Positions 1-6,628 of a DNA stretch of 6,924 nucleotides are shown piece after piece (the stretch's first letter is position 1; each line of letters starts with the position of its first letter). A model generated the notes under the pieces. The model saw nothing but the letters and a program-made list of their open reading frames with translations, had not been told where the DNA came from and searched no databases. Source of the DNA: Aquirhabdus sp. (GTDB lineage: Bacteria; Pseudomonadota; Gammaproteobacteria; Pseudomonadales; Moraxellaceae); contig JASLGO010000021.1 in NCBI GenBank assembly GCA_030150135.1, positions 1 through 6,924 of the forward strand. Reading direction: 5' to 3'. The position numbers were made by a program, and so were the translations under genes.

Positions 1-75
1 ATAAATTAGCTAAATTATGCCACAAAAAGTAGAATCCCCCAACATGATCTGAATAAGGTTTTCTTTTATTCTTAA

Positions 76-153
76 TTAGATTGGCTTATTATCTGCACCA
101 GTAGACTTCTTACCCCGAACATCTACTAACAATAAGTCAAAAAAAGCTCCCAT
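76..153 (-). CDS. possible small membrane protein, divergent from aceA
   Basis: The ATG at 153 gives a 25-residue peptide beginning MGAFFDLLLVDV and ending STGADNKPI. The frame stays open upstream to a TAA at 196-198, so a 39-codon version is possible only if a non-standard start such as ATA or ATT is used. Read in full, the frame shows one hydrophobic stretch (IFFVSYALMGAFFDLLLV) followed by a basic, polar tail, as in single-pass small membrane proteins. I see no good ribosome binding site before the ATG; a GGAG at about 187-190 on the minus strand lies before the upstream part of the frame. It could also be the decayed end of a longer gene, or chance. The call rests on composition and domain-like layout alone; I recognise no family. 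Confidence 0.25.
   Translation of the reverse strand: MGAFFDLLLVDVRGKKSTGADNKPI
81..140. repeat. nested imperfect hairpin upstream of aceA
   Basis: TTGGCTTATT at 81-90 pairs with AATAAGTCAA at 131-140 (one G-T pair), and inside it AGTAGA at 100-105 pairs with TCTACT at 122-127 around a 16-base loop. There is no T-run on the plus strand after it. On the minus strand the bases after the stem are TCTAATT, so it is a poor terminator on either strand. It overlaps the candidate small minus-strand frame. It may be a regulatory fold, a remnant or coincidence. Confidence 0.3.
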
Positions 154-176
154 CAGAGCGTAAGAAACAAAGAAAA

Positions 177-206
177 TTGAAGTAATCTCCGATATTTACG
201 TTAAAT
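177..206 (+). promoter_or_regulatory. candidate aceA promoter
   Basis: TTGAAG at 177-182 (4 of 6 to the -35 consensus) is followed after 18 bases by TTAAAT at 201-206 (4 of 6 to the -10 consensus), giving a leader of roughly 34-35 bases before the ATG. Other AT-rich hexamers nearby, for example TTATAT at 214-219, could serve instead, so the exact site is uncertain. Confidence 0.25.
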
Positions 207-246
207 CTGTTATTTATATCCCTCTACCTTTACATAGGAAGACGTC

Positions 247-1848
247 ATGACTACTTATAGCTCAGCTATTGATGCAGTTCGCGCAATCAAAGCTAAATTC
301 GGTAACACTTGGACAGATATCAGCCCTGAAGATGCTGCACGTATGCAACTTCAAAACCGTTTCAAAACTGGTTTAGACATTGCTAAATACACCGCTGCAA
401 TCATGCGTAAAGATATGGCTGATTATGATGCTGATTCTAGCAAATACACTCAGTCTTTAGGTTGCTGGCACGGTTTTATCGCGCAACAAAAAATGATCGC
501 GAACAAAAAATATTTCGGCACAACTGACAAACGTTACATCTACCTATCAGGTTGGATGGTTGCAGCATTGCGCTCAGAATTTGGTCCATTGCCAGACCAA
601 TCAATGCACGAAAAAACTTCTGTTCCTGCATTGATCGAAGAAATCTACACATTCTTGCGTCAAGCTGATGCAAAAGAATTGAACGATTTGTTCCGTGCTT
701 TGAAAAAAGCTCAAGATGCTGGTGATACAGCTAAAGCTGCACAAATCACTGCACAAATCGACGGCTTCCAAACTCACGTTGTTCCAATTATTGCGGACAT
801 CGATGCTGGTTTTGGTAACGAAGAAGCAACTTACTTACTTGCTAAGAAAATGATCGAAGCAGGTGCTTGTGCACTGCAAATCGAAAACCAAGTTTCTGAC
901 GCAAAACAATGTGGTCACCAAGCTGGTAAAGTAACCGTACCACACGAAGACTTCATCGCTAAAATCCATGCATTGCGTTATGCATTCTTGGAAATGGGTG
1001 TTGACGACGGTATTATCGTTGCGCGTACTGACTCTGAAGGCGCTGACTTGACTCAAAAAATCCCTGTTTCTAAAGTAAAAGGTGATTTGGCTTCTCAATA
1101 CATCAGCTACTTAGACACAGTTGAAATCGATATTGCTGATGCGCAAGACGACGAAGTTCTCATCAAGCGTGACGGTAAATTGCATCGTCCAAAACGTTTG
1201 GCTTCTGGCTTGTTCCAGTTCCGTGAAAACACACAGATCGACCGTGTTGTACTTGACTGTGTAAGCAGCTTGCAAAACGGTGCTGACTTGCTCTGGATCG
1301 AAACTGCAACTCCAAACGTTGCTGAAATCGCACACATGGTTAACCGTGTTAAAGAAACCATTCCAAATGCTAAGCTGGTTTACAACAACAGCCCATCATT
1401 TAACTGGACTTTAAACTTCCGTCAACAAGCATACGACGCAATGGTTGCTGCTGGCCAAGACGTGTCTGCTTATGACCGTGCGAAACTGATGAGCGTTGAC
1501 TACGACAACACAGAACTGGCTAAACTTGCTGATGAGCGTATCCGCACATTCCAAGCTGACGCATCACGTGAAGCAGGTGTATTCCATCACCTGATCACTC
1601 TGCCTACTTACCACACTGCATCTCTGTCTACTCATGAGCTTGCAAAAGGTTACTTCGGTGATCAAGGTATGTTGGCTTATGTTGGTGGCGTACAACGTAA
1701 AGAAATCCGTGAAGGTATCGCATGTGTTAAACACCAAGCAATGGCTGGTTCTGACATCGGTGATGATCACAAAGAAATCTTCGCTGGCGAACAAGCTCTG
1801 AAAGCTGGTGATGACGCGAAAAACACAATGAACCAATTCTCTGCATAA
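247..1848 (+). CDS. aceA: isocitrate lyase
   Basis: This cytoplasmic enzyme splits isocitrate into glyoxylate and succinate, the first step of the glyoxylate shunt that allows growth on acetate and fatty acids. The 533-residue length fits the longer Acinetobacter/Pseudomonas type; the E. coli enzyme is about 434. Recognisable motifs in order are SGW at 101-103, ADIDAGFGN at 183-191 (metal/substrate loop), QIENQ at 211-215, the active-site loop KQCGH at 220-224 with catalytic Cys222, ARTDS at 259-263, WIETATP at 350-356, the substrate-binding NNSPSFNW at 380-387 and TLPTYH at 451-456. KQCGH in place of the KKCGH of the E. coli type is normal for this subgroup. The ATG has a good AGGAAG ribosome binding site at 236-241, five bases upstream. 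No malate synthase or AceK kinase gene is adjacent. The gene stands alone and ends at its own terminator. Codon use is strongly biased (GCT, GGT, CGT, AAC), as expected of a highly expressed gene. Confidence 0.97.
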   Translation: MTTYSSAIDAVRAIKAKFGNTWTDISPEDAARMQLQNRFKTGLDIAKYTAAIMRKDMADYDADSSKYTQSLGCWHGFIAQQKMIANKKYFGTTDKRYIYLSGWMVAALRSEFGPLPDQSMHEKTSVPALIEEIYTFLRQADAKELNDLFRALKKAQDAGDTAKAAQITAQIDGFQTHVVPIIADIDAGFGNEEATYLLAKKMIEAGACALQIENQVSDAKQCGHQAGKVTVPHEDFIAKIHALRYAFLEMGVDDGIIVARTDSEGADLTQKIPVSKVKGDLASQYISYLDTVEIDIADAQDDEVLIKRDGKLHRPKRLASGLFQFRENTQIDRVVLDCVSSLQNGADLLWIETATPNVAEIAHMVNRVKETIPNAKLVYNNSPSFNWTLNFRQQAYDAMVAAGQDVSAYDRAKLMSVDYDNTELAKLADERIRTFQADASREAGVFHHLITLPTYHTASLSTHELAKGYFGDQGMLAYVGGVQRKEIREGIACVKHQAMAGSDIGDDHKEIFAGEQALKAGDDAKNTMNQFSA

Positions 1849-1865
1849 TTTGCAGTGATGGTTTG

Positions 1866-1899
1866 AAAAAAGCCCTACTCTATTGAGTGGGGCTTTTTT
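1866..1899 (+). terminator. intrinsic terminator of aceA
   Basis: A 15-bp stem, AAAAAAGCCCTACTC (1866-1880) against GAGTGGGGCTTTTTT (1885-1899), closes a TATT loop with a single T-G wobble and ends in six Ts. It begins 17 bases after the aceA stop. Because the stem has As on one side and Ts on the other, it could also work on the minus strand, but a separate minus-strand terminator lies just beyond it. Confidence 0.93.
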
Positions 1900-1935
1900 A
1901 TGTACCGTTCAAAATAAATCCTAAGACTCCAAAAC

Positions 1936-1965
1936 AAAAAAAACCTCATTCAATTGAACAAGGCT
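1936..1965 (-). terminator. intrinsic terminator of the DUF4124-like gene
   Basis: On the minus strand CCTTGTTC pairs with GAATGAGG (two G-T wobbles) around an AATT loop at 1944-1963, followed by eight Ts (complement of 1936-1943). It lies about 30 bases past the stop of the minus-strand gene ending at 1996. With the aceA terminator it makes a tail-to-tail pair that insulates the two converging units. Confidence 0.8.
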
Positions 1966-1995
1966 CTCTTTTCTAATTTAGTTTCAATTAAAAAA

Positions 1996-2571
1996 TTACT
2001 TATAAGTTAACAACGTATTTACCAACTTTCCGTGATCAATCAAATTAATCTTGTAATCCTTATAACGCTGAGGCGCATCGATACACCATTTCAACTGTTT
2101 TTCCCTCGGTGCTCGAGTCATAGCATTGGCATAAGCATCAGCCAATCGTCCCAACAACATATTCACAAGTCCTTGATCAGAAGCACTTAAATTAGAACTC
2201 ATGACTCGATTTGCTGCACTCATCAGCTTAGCGTGACGTGAATTCCACTGTGACTGAGCTTCATCATTCTCACGGGCGGTATCAGGGACAGTAGTACGAC
2301 AAAAATTGCTCATCATATTCACCGCGCGCGACATGGCAATCACCATTGCCGCTGCTTTTTTTGGATCATCCTCATTGGTCGTCACAGCTTCACCGCCAAT
2401 ATCCATCTTAGTGACAGCCTTACTATTTGTTGTCTGCGGCGGTGTCGAAGAATAAGAAATCTCACCATTGGGTCCCACTGTTTTATACGCTGATGTCGCA
2501 AAAGACGCACTCGGTACGACCAACAGCATCACCAATCCCCATTGTTTAAATTTGTCCACAATTATTTCCAT
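1996..2571 (-). CDS. secreted DUF4124-like protein
   Basis: The protein of up to 191 residues has an N-terminal signal peptide: a short basic region (DKFKQWG), a hydrophobic core (LVMLLVVPSASFA) and a likely cut after ASFA. Export to the periplasm or envelope is therefore expected. Directly after it comes a DUF4124-type segment, YKTVGPNGEISYSSTPP at about 29-45, the short beta-hairpin motif (Y-K-x-V-x-x-x-G-x-x-x-Y-S-x-x-P-P) common in proteobacterial envelope proteins of unknown function. The remaining ~140 residues are mostly predicted helix with two Cys (near NFCRTT and KWCID) and no recognised enzyme motif. The ATG at 2571 lacks a ribosome binding site. The in-frame GTG at 2557-2559 has a weak GGAA six bases upstream and would give a more typical signal peptide, so the true start may be there (187 residues). 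It has its own candidate promoter and terminator. The molecular role is unknown. Confidence 0.82.
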   Translation of the reverse strand: MEIIVDKFKQWGLVMLLVVPSASFATSAYKTVGPNGEISYSSTPPQTTNSKAVTKMDIGGEAVTTNEDDPKKAAAMVIAMSRAVNMMSNFCRTTVPDTARENDEAQSQWNSRHAKLMSAANRVMSSNLSASDQGLVNMLLGRLADAYANAMTRAPREKQLKWCIDAPQRYKDYKINLIDHGKLVNTLLTYK

Positions 2572-2668
2572 ATTTAGTATATAAATTTAAGCTCTCGCCC
2601 ATTTTCTAACTGAATCAAATGGGATTTCCAGATTATCTTTTAAGTCTGAACAATTTAGGTTAGCACAA

Positions 2669-2697
2669 GTGATATGACAAATATCACAACCTGTCAA
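2669..2697 (-). promoter_or_regulatory. candidate promoter with overlapping palindromic operator
   Basis: On the minus strand a perfect -35 box TTGACA (complement of 2692-2697) is followed after 17 bases by TATCAC (complement of 2669-2674; 4 of 6 to the -10 consensus). A perfect palindrome, GTGATAT-GACAA-ATATCAC at 2669-2687, covers the -10 box and most of the spacer, the usual place for a repressor or activator operator. It would drive the DUF4124-like gene with a leader of roughly 90-100 bases. No regulator gene is present in the window. Confidence 0.45.
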
Positions 2698-2727
2698 AAA
2701 ATTATTAAAACGAAGGAAGACATTGAA

Positions 2728-3681
2728 TTAAATAATAAAATGAAGAACAACACTCAGCGCAACCAAATAATAGAATCGAGGTAACCATTCATAGAATGTT
2801 GCTATAGCAACCTCAAGGTGTTTTTCTTCTAGTTCTAAATGATATTTTAGCGTTGGTGCTAATAGCCCCGTTTTTTCGCCCGTCCACAAAGTCTGTTTCA
2901 TTTGATCCGTCAGAATAAGTTGTCCCTGAGACAACGCTAAAACCAAAGAGCTTCCCTTCTCCAAACTTCGTTCACAAACTCTGACATTGCGCTTCAGTAG
3001 CGCTGAAGGAAAGAGATCATGCAGATTCCTCAGCGCATGCACAGGATCAATACCAGCATCCAATTGCGCAGTAAGGAGCGAATACCAGTAATATTCAAAT
3101 AATCGCTTTAATACACTCACATTCCGCATCAACAGCGGTCGCCGCCATACACGCGCTAAAATAGAAAGAATATCTGCATCTAACATTCGGTGAATGAAGT
3201 GAGTCACCGTCACAATAATAACCAAACCAACGACTTCATAAAGAAAACTGCCTCCTTTGATGGCAGTGAGCACGGCTCCTGCAAGCAACCCAATCACAAT
3301 GACGGCTTGGGAGAGTTTTAATTGTGTTTTTAATGTTTGATGACGCTCATGTTGTCTATTTAGACGATTAGCAATGTTCATCAATATCAGTGGCAAACTT
3401 CCTGATAACTCACCGATTTTTAATTGTTCTAATTGATAATGATTAAAGAAATTATGCTGTGCAATTGCACCAACTAATGAGGTTCCTTGCTTAATTTCCA
3501 CCAAAGCTTTACTACAGGCATTCACGAGACGATGATTACGACCAGCTTGTCCTTTCATCGCACTTAATGCCTGTTCTGCACTCAAGCCTGATGCCAATAA
3601 AGTCGCCAATGCACGACACCAATGCGCATCCATCAGTGGCTTACGAGAATGATCTTTTGACCTAAACATACCAGTACTCAT
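2728..3681 (-). CDS. orphan GspF/PilC-family inner-membrane protein
   Basis: This is a 317-residue member of the type II secretion/type IV pilus platform family (GspF, PilC). It has two copies of the F domain. The first, about 20-120, includes ALATLLASGLSAEQAL and the GELSGSLPLIL turn. The second, about 195-295, includes LLTAQLDAGIDPVHAL and the matching GEKTGLLAPTL turn near 268-278. Two adjacent membrane segments lie at about 124-163 and a final one at about 301-317, the family's usual topology. Classic GspF/PilC proteins run to about 400 residues; the extra N-terminal region before the first F domain is missing here. In the family the protein sits in the inner membrane and links the cytoplasmic ATPase to pseudopilin or pilin assembly. 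No ATPase, pilin or prepilin peptidase gene is nearby, so its partner is unknown. The ATG at 3681 has no clear ribosome binding site and ATG at 3669 is an alternative. No terminator is visible after the stop, so read-through into the next minus-strand gene is possible. Confidence 0.85.
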   Translation of the reverse strand: MSTGMFRSKDHSRKPLMDAHWCRALATLLASGLSAEQALSAMKGQAGRNHRLVNACSKALVEIKQGTSLVGAIAQHNFFNHYQLEQLKIGELSGSLPLILMNIANRLNRQHERHQTLKTQLKLSQAVIVIGLLAGAVLTAIKGGSFLYEVVGLVIIVTVTHFIHRMLDADILSILARVWRRPLLMRNVSVLKRLFEYYWYSLLTAQLDAGIDPVHALRNLHDLFPSALLKRNVRVCERSLEKGSSLVLALSQGQLILTDQMKQTLWTGEKTGLLAPTLKYHLELEEKHLEVAIATFYEWLPRFYYLVALSVVLHFII

Positions 3682-3722
3682 TTAAACCATTAAACATCTA
3701 CTCTTTCTGCTTATTAGATGCG

Positions 3723-3735
3723 GTTGCATGGCAAC
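3723..3735. repeat. short palindrome in the divergent gap
   Basis: GTTGC-ATG-GCAAC is a perfect 5+3+5 inverted repeat about 40 bases upstream of the minus-strand GspF-like gene and 138 bases before the plus-strand gene. Its place between two divergent genes would suit a regulator site, but the arms are short and chance is a fair explanation. I could not fix a convincing promoter for either gene in this 191-base gap; TATAAA at 3812-3817 is the best -10-like hexamer on the plus strand. Confidence 0.2.
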
Positions 3736-3860
3736 GTATTACAGGTTTTACAAAAATTAAACTCTTCCTACAGACCTAACATAAAGTAGAACTGTGATTT
3801 AAGACACTATTTATAAAAATGGAGTAACATACTAATCAGAAAACTAATTGTAATGCGATG

Positions 3861-3866
3861 AGGAGA
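3861..3866 (+). promoter_or_regulatory. ribosome binding site that sets the start at 3873
   Basis: AGGAGA ends six bases before the ATG at 3873. The in-frame ATG at 3858 lies directly before this site and has no such signal of its own, so the downstream ATG is the likely start. Confidence 0.85.
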
Positions 3867-3872
3867 GTTCAC

Positions 3873-4823
3873 ATGAGTGAGAACACAACAGCCAAAAACT
3901 CGACTCAAAACCCTTCTACGGATTCACCAAAAAGAAAATCTCGAAATAGACGTTTAGTTGATCAAACACTCAAACACGCGCGCGGCGTTGCAGGAATAGC
4001 AACAGATATGACGCGTGATGTTGTTGGTGTAGCAGGATTTGCCGCCGATGCAGCCTTCAATGCAGCGATTACCGTGACAACAGGCGCTGCGCGTAGTGCT
4101 ATAGACGCGGCTAACTTTACCACCGATGCTGTACGAGGCGTTGTTACGACAACGACGGAAACAACACGAGACGTGGCGCTCATGATGGCAAGAACGTTCC
4201 TTGGACGTTCTACACTGACATTGCCACTGCCTGAAGCATTGCTCAATAAACAAATTAAACAACGCATTGAACAAAATCCCGACATAGATCTGCTAACGAT
4301 TGAATGTGGTGAAGATCGCCTGAATATCACTATTCAAGGTCACTACAAACGCGCAATCTATACACTAAAACTTGATTTCAATGTGCTGGAATGCGATGTC
4401 CGCACACAAAAACTACTTCGCCTCCGTCAAGTTGATGAAAGCTTAGATTTTCAACTCAAAGATGCAAATATCATTACCAACTGGGTCGCCAAAAAAGTGA
4501 CTCGTAAGGCTTTTGATGTTGTAAACAGCTTACCCATTCCATCACTGATCAATCACATCATTCGCGATATTCCTGGGATTCAGCAAGAAGATCATCGAGT
4601 CTGGAATATTGACTTAGATAAAGCTGGATTTATGGATTTCTTAAATAATCGCTCTTGGATGCTCGACAAACTGCTCAGTCTGACTGACTTCAATGTTCTT
4701 CCCGGCCTCAATATCTTAAGAGAAAGCCGAGAACTTTTGCAGCAATTGGTGAATCAATTTGAAATTCGTGGATTACGCGTACAACAAGGACGACTGGAAA
4801 TCCAAGTCGGTATCAGTCAATAA
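3873..4823 (+). CDS. protein with amphipathic Ala/Thr/Val repeat and beta-rich C-terminal domain
   Basis: I do not recognise a named family for this 316-residue protein. The first ~30 residues are polar and basic (SPKRKSRNRR). Residues about 33-108 form a low-complexity stretch rich in Ala, Thr, Val and Gly with regularly spaced Asp/Arg, for example ARGVAGIATDMTRD then VVGVAGFAADAAFN and later TTDAVRGVVTTTTETTRD. This resembles the 11-residue-type amphipathic helix repeats of lipid-surface-binding proteins. The rest (about 115-316) alternates strands and helices and ends in FEIRGLRVQQGRLEIQVGI, which recalls the last strands of DUF2993/TULIP-like lipid-binding domains; this is a resemblance by eye, not a match. 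There is no signal peptide or clear transmembrane segment, so a cytoplasmic or membrane-surface location is likely. The start is chosen at 3873 because of its AGGAGA site. A strong terminator follows, so it is probably a single-gene unit. A role at the membrane is inference. Confidence 0.8.
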   Translation: MSENTTAKNSTQNPSTDSPKRKSRNRRLVDQTLKHARGVAGIATDMTRDVVGVAGFAADAAFNAAITVTTGAARSAIDAANFTTDAVRGVVTTTTETTRDVALMMARTFLGRSTLTLPLPEALLNKQIKQRIEQNPDIDLLTIECGEDRLNITIQGHYKRAIYTLKLDFNVLECDVRTQKLLRLRQVDESLDFQLKDANIITNWVAKKVTRKAFDVVNSLPIPSLINHIIRDIPGIQQEDHRVWNIDLDKAGFMDFLNNRSWMLDKLLSLTDFNVLPGLNILRESRELLQQLVNQFEIRGLRVQQGRLEIQVGISQ

Positions 4824-4844
4824 AGCTCCCTCCCACTCCTATCA

Positions 4845-4888
4845 GTTGACTTGATTATCGCCTTGTTATGATCAAGTCAGTTTCTTTT
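4845..4888 (+). terminator. intrinsic terminator after the repeat-protein gene
   Basis: TGACTTGAT at 4847-4855 pairs perfectly with ATCAAGTCA at 4871-4879 around a 15-base loop, extended by two wobble pairs and followed by TTTCTTTT. It lies about 25 bases after the stop at 4823. The stem is AT-rich and the T-run interrupted, so it may be of moderate strength. It separates this gene from the desaturase gene, which begins 175 bases later after an AT-rich stretch with no other clear signal. Confidence 0.7.
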
Positions 4889-5063
4889 CAAAATGAAATT
4901 AAACAGCTTAGTTAAAATATAAAAATCAATAAAATTCAAATAAATATTTAACACACCATCACTCAATTAAAAGCCTGTGCACTCCATAGTCACAAACATT
5001 TATTACATTTTTTATCAAAAATAGTAATAATATTTAATATAGATTAGATACCGAGCAATACAT

Positions 5064-6038
5064 ATGAAGTCGGAACAAGCACTCCATTTCAAACTGAGTA
5101 GCGAACAACGTGCGCAGCTCAATCAAAAATCAAACTGGCTCGGCACATGGTCCGTAATCAAAAGCTGGGCGTTGATCATCTTTGCATTTGGGCTCAGTAT
5201 TCTCTTTCCAAATCTGATCAGCTATATCATTACAGTCATCCTGCTTGCTGGCGCACATGTGGGCTTGGCAATTCTGATGCATGATGCATCGCATCGCGCT
5301 TTATTTTCCAATACACGCGTTAATGAATGGGTGGGTGAATGGCTCTGCGCTAAACCTATCTTCCAAAGTCTGGAAGGCTATCGCAGTTATCACATGGCTC
5401 ATCATCGCTTAGCAGGGACAACGGAAGATCCAGATTTAGTCATGACGCAAAACTACCCGATTTCACGCGCAAGTTTTCGCAGAAAAATACTTCGTGATAT
5501 TTCAGGGATATCAGGCATAAAAACCTATGTGGGCTTAACACTGATGCATGCTGAACAATTAGAATATATGCTGAACGGTCAAGTCATTCCGAATCCAAAC
5601 AGACCACGTGGATTCCTTGCGATTAGCAGAACCCTGATTAAAAATTTATATGCCTTCGTTTTCACAAACCTGATTATCTTTGCAGCGTTATGGGCACTTC
5701 ATGCGTCATGGTTATATGCACTATGGGTCATTGCTCAATTTCTTCCATTTCAAGTCTTTTTACGTGTTCGCCAAATTGCTGATCACGCAGTTGTGCCTGA
5801 TAGCCTCAGTAAAAATCCACTGCTTCATGCCCGCTCAACTACTGCGAGTTGGTGGGAGAAAATGCTATTTGCCCCCCATCATGAGCATTATCATTTAGAG
5901 CATCATCTTGTACCCACTGCGCCATCGTGGAACTTACCTAAACTCCATCAGATTTTGATTGAAGCCAATGCACTCCCAGAAGGCTCGCAAAGTCATGGAT
6001 ATGTCGCAGTTCTAAGAAAAGCGATTCGAAGTCAATAA
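5064..6038 (+). CDS. membrane fatty acid desaturase family protein
   Basis: This 324-residue integral membrane di-iron enzyme would introduce a double bond (or, in some relatives, a hydroxyl) into an acyl or related lipid chain at the inner membrane, using O2 and electrons from a ferredoxin- or cytochrome-type donor. All three histidine boxes of the family are present: HDASH at 73-77, HMAHH at 110-114 and HLEHH at 277-281. A further conserved His follows in RQIADH at 236-241. Hydrophobic segments lie at about 31-49, 52-72, 195-211 and 214-231, giving the usual two hairpins with the His boxes facing the cytoplasm. Length is within the family range. The ATG at 5064 has only a weak CGAG-type signal about eight bases upstream, so translation may be modest. 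No ferredoxin, reductase or regulator gene is adjacent, and substrate and regiospecificity cannot be read from the sequence. The family call is firm and the fatty acid substrate is likely but not proven. Confidence 0.9.
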   Translation: MKSEQALHFKLSSEQRAQLNQKSNWLGTWSVIKSWALIIFAFGLSILFPNLISYIITVILLAGAHVGLAILMHDASHRALFSNTRVNEWVGEWLCAKPIFQSLEGYRSYHMAHHRLAGTTEDPDLVMTQNYPISRASFRRKILRDISGISGIKTYVGLTLMHAEQLEYMLNGQVIPNPNRPRGFLAISRTLIKNLYAFVFTNLIIFAALWALHASWLYALWVIAQFLPFQVFLRVRQIADHAVVPDSLSKNPLLHARSTTASWWEKMLFAPHHEHYHLEHHLVPTAPSWNLPKLHQILIEANALPEGSQSHGYVAVLRKAIRSQ

Positions 6039-6053
6039 TTCATCAAATTCAGC

Positions 6054-6059
6054 TATACT
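6054..6059 (+). promoter_or_regulatory. candidate -10 box for the DOMON-like gene
   Basis: TATACT matches the -10 consensus at 5 of 6 positions and lies 32 bases before the ATG at 6092, in the short gap after the desaturase stop. No good -35 box is seen at 16-18 bases upstream. The gene could instead be co-transcribed with the desaturase, since no terminator separates them. Confidence 0.3.
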
Positions 6060-6091
6060 GACTTGATCAATTTCTCTGAGACTTATTGACG

Positions 6092-6628
6092 ATGGCTCAT
6101 TGGCATTCACTCATTCCATTTTCAGCTCAGCCAATGAGCTACTCCGTCCAAGCAAAAGTCGAACGCGCACACGATAAGCTCGTTTTAACGTTTGAATTAA
6201 TTGACCCGCAACATGAAGTGATTTGGCATCCGCAAGATGAAATCCAACGACAAGACTTTTTATGGGAAAGCACCTGCTTTGAAGCATTTATCGGCACACC
6301 CAACAACACTCACTATTTTGAATTAAATTTATCACCCACTCGCGCATGGAATTTATATCGCTTTACGGATTACCGTACTCCCAACGTCATGCCACCCGTT
6401 CCAGTGCCTGAGCCAGTCTTAGATAAGTTTGATATCAACAACTATACGATCTCAGCAGAAATTGACTTAAGCCGACTTAAACTGGCCAATCTCGAAATCA
6501 AACTAGGACTTACCGCAGTCATCAAAACCGCAGACTCACTGCATTACTTCGCAATACAACATCCTGTATTGCATGCTGACTTCCATGACGCTCAAGGTTG
6601 GACAATTCAGCTATCGCCTGATGCCTAA
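6092..6628 (+). CDS. DOMON-like domain protein
   Basis: This 178-residue protein is built almost wholly of one DOMON-like (CBM9-like) beta-sandwich. Signature segments visible by eye are LWESTCFEAFIG at about 57-68, YFELNLSPTRAWNLYRFTDYR at about 75-95, LGLTAVIKT near 138-146 and the C-terminal HPVLHADFHDAQGWTIQL at about 157-174. The bacterial members of this group have no settled function; related sandwiches bind sugars or haem. There is no signal peptide, so it is expected in the cytoplasm. The ATG at 6092 is preferred to a TTG two codons upstream (6086), because TGAGA at 6077-6081 is ten bases from the ATG but too close to the TTG. It follows the desaturase gene by 53 bases in the same direction, so the two may share a transcript, though I see no functional link. 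The family assignment is from memory of its motifs. Confidence 0.85.
   Translation: MAHWHSLIPFSAQPMSYSVQAKVERAHDKLVLTFELIDPQHEVIWHPQDEIQRQDFLWESTCFEAFIGTPNNTHYFELNLSPTRAWNLYRFTDYRTPNVMPPVPVPEPVLDKFDINNYTISAEIDLSRLKLANLEIKLGLTAVIKTADSLHYFAIQHPVLHADFHDAQGWTIQLSPDA

Noticed and set aside
476..1836. Several minus-strand frames opposite aceA
   Set aside because: They are shadows of a gene with strong codon bias; none has a ribosome binding site or recognisable protein motif.
3954..4330. Two overlapping minus-strand frames opposite the Ala/Thr/Val repeat
   Set aside because: They are low-complexity mirror images of the repeat codons, without start signals.
4846..4872. TTGACT and TATGAT as a promoter for the desaturase gene
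   Set aside because: The spacer is only 15 bases and both hexamers are part of the terminator stem-loop.
5680..5898. 72-residue plus-strand frame inside the desaturase gene
   Set aside because: It is an out-of-frame reading of the His-rich segment, with no start signal and no family resemblance.
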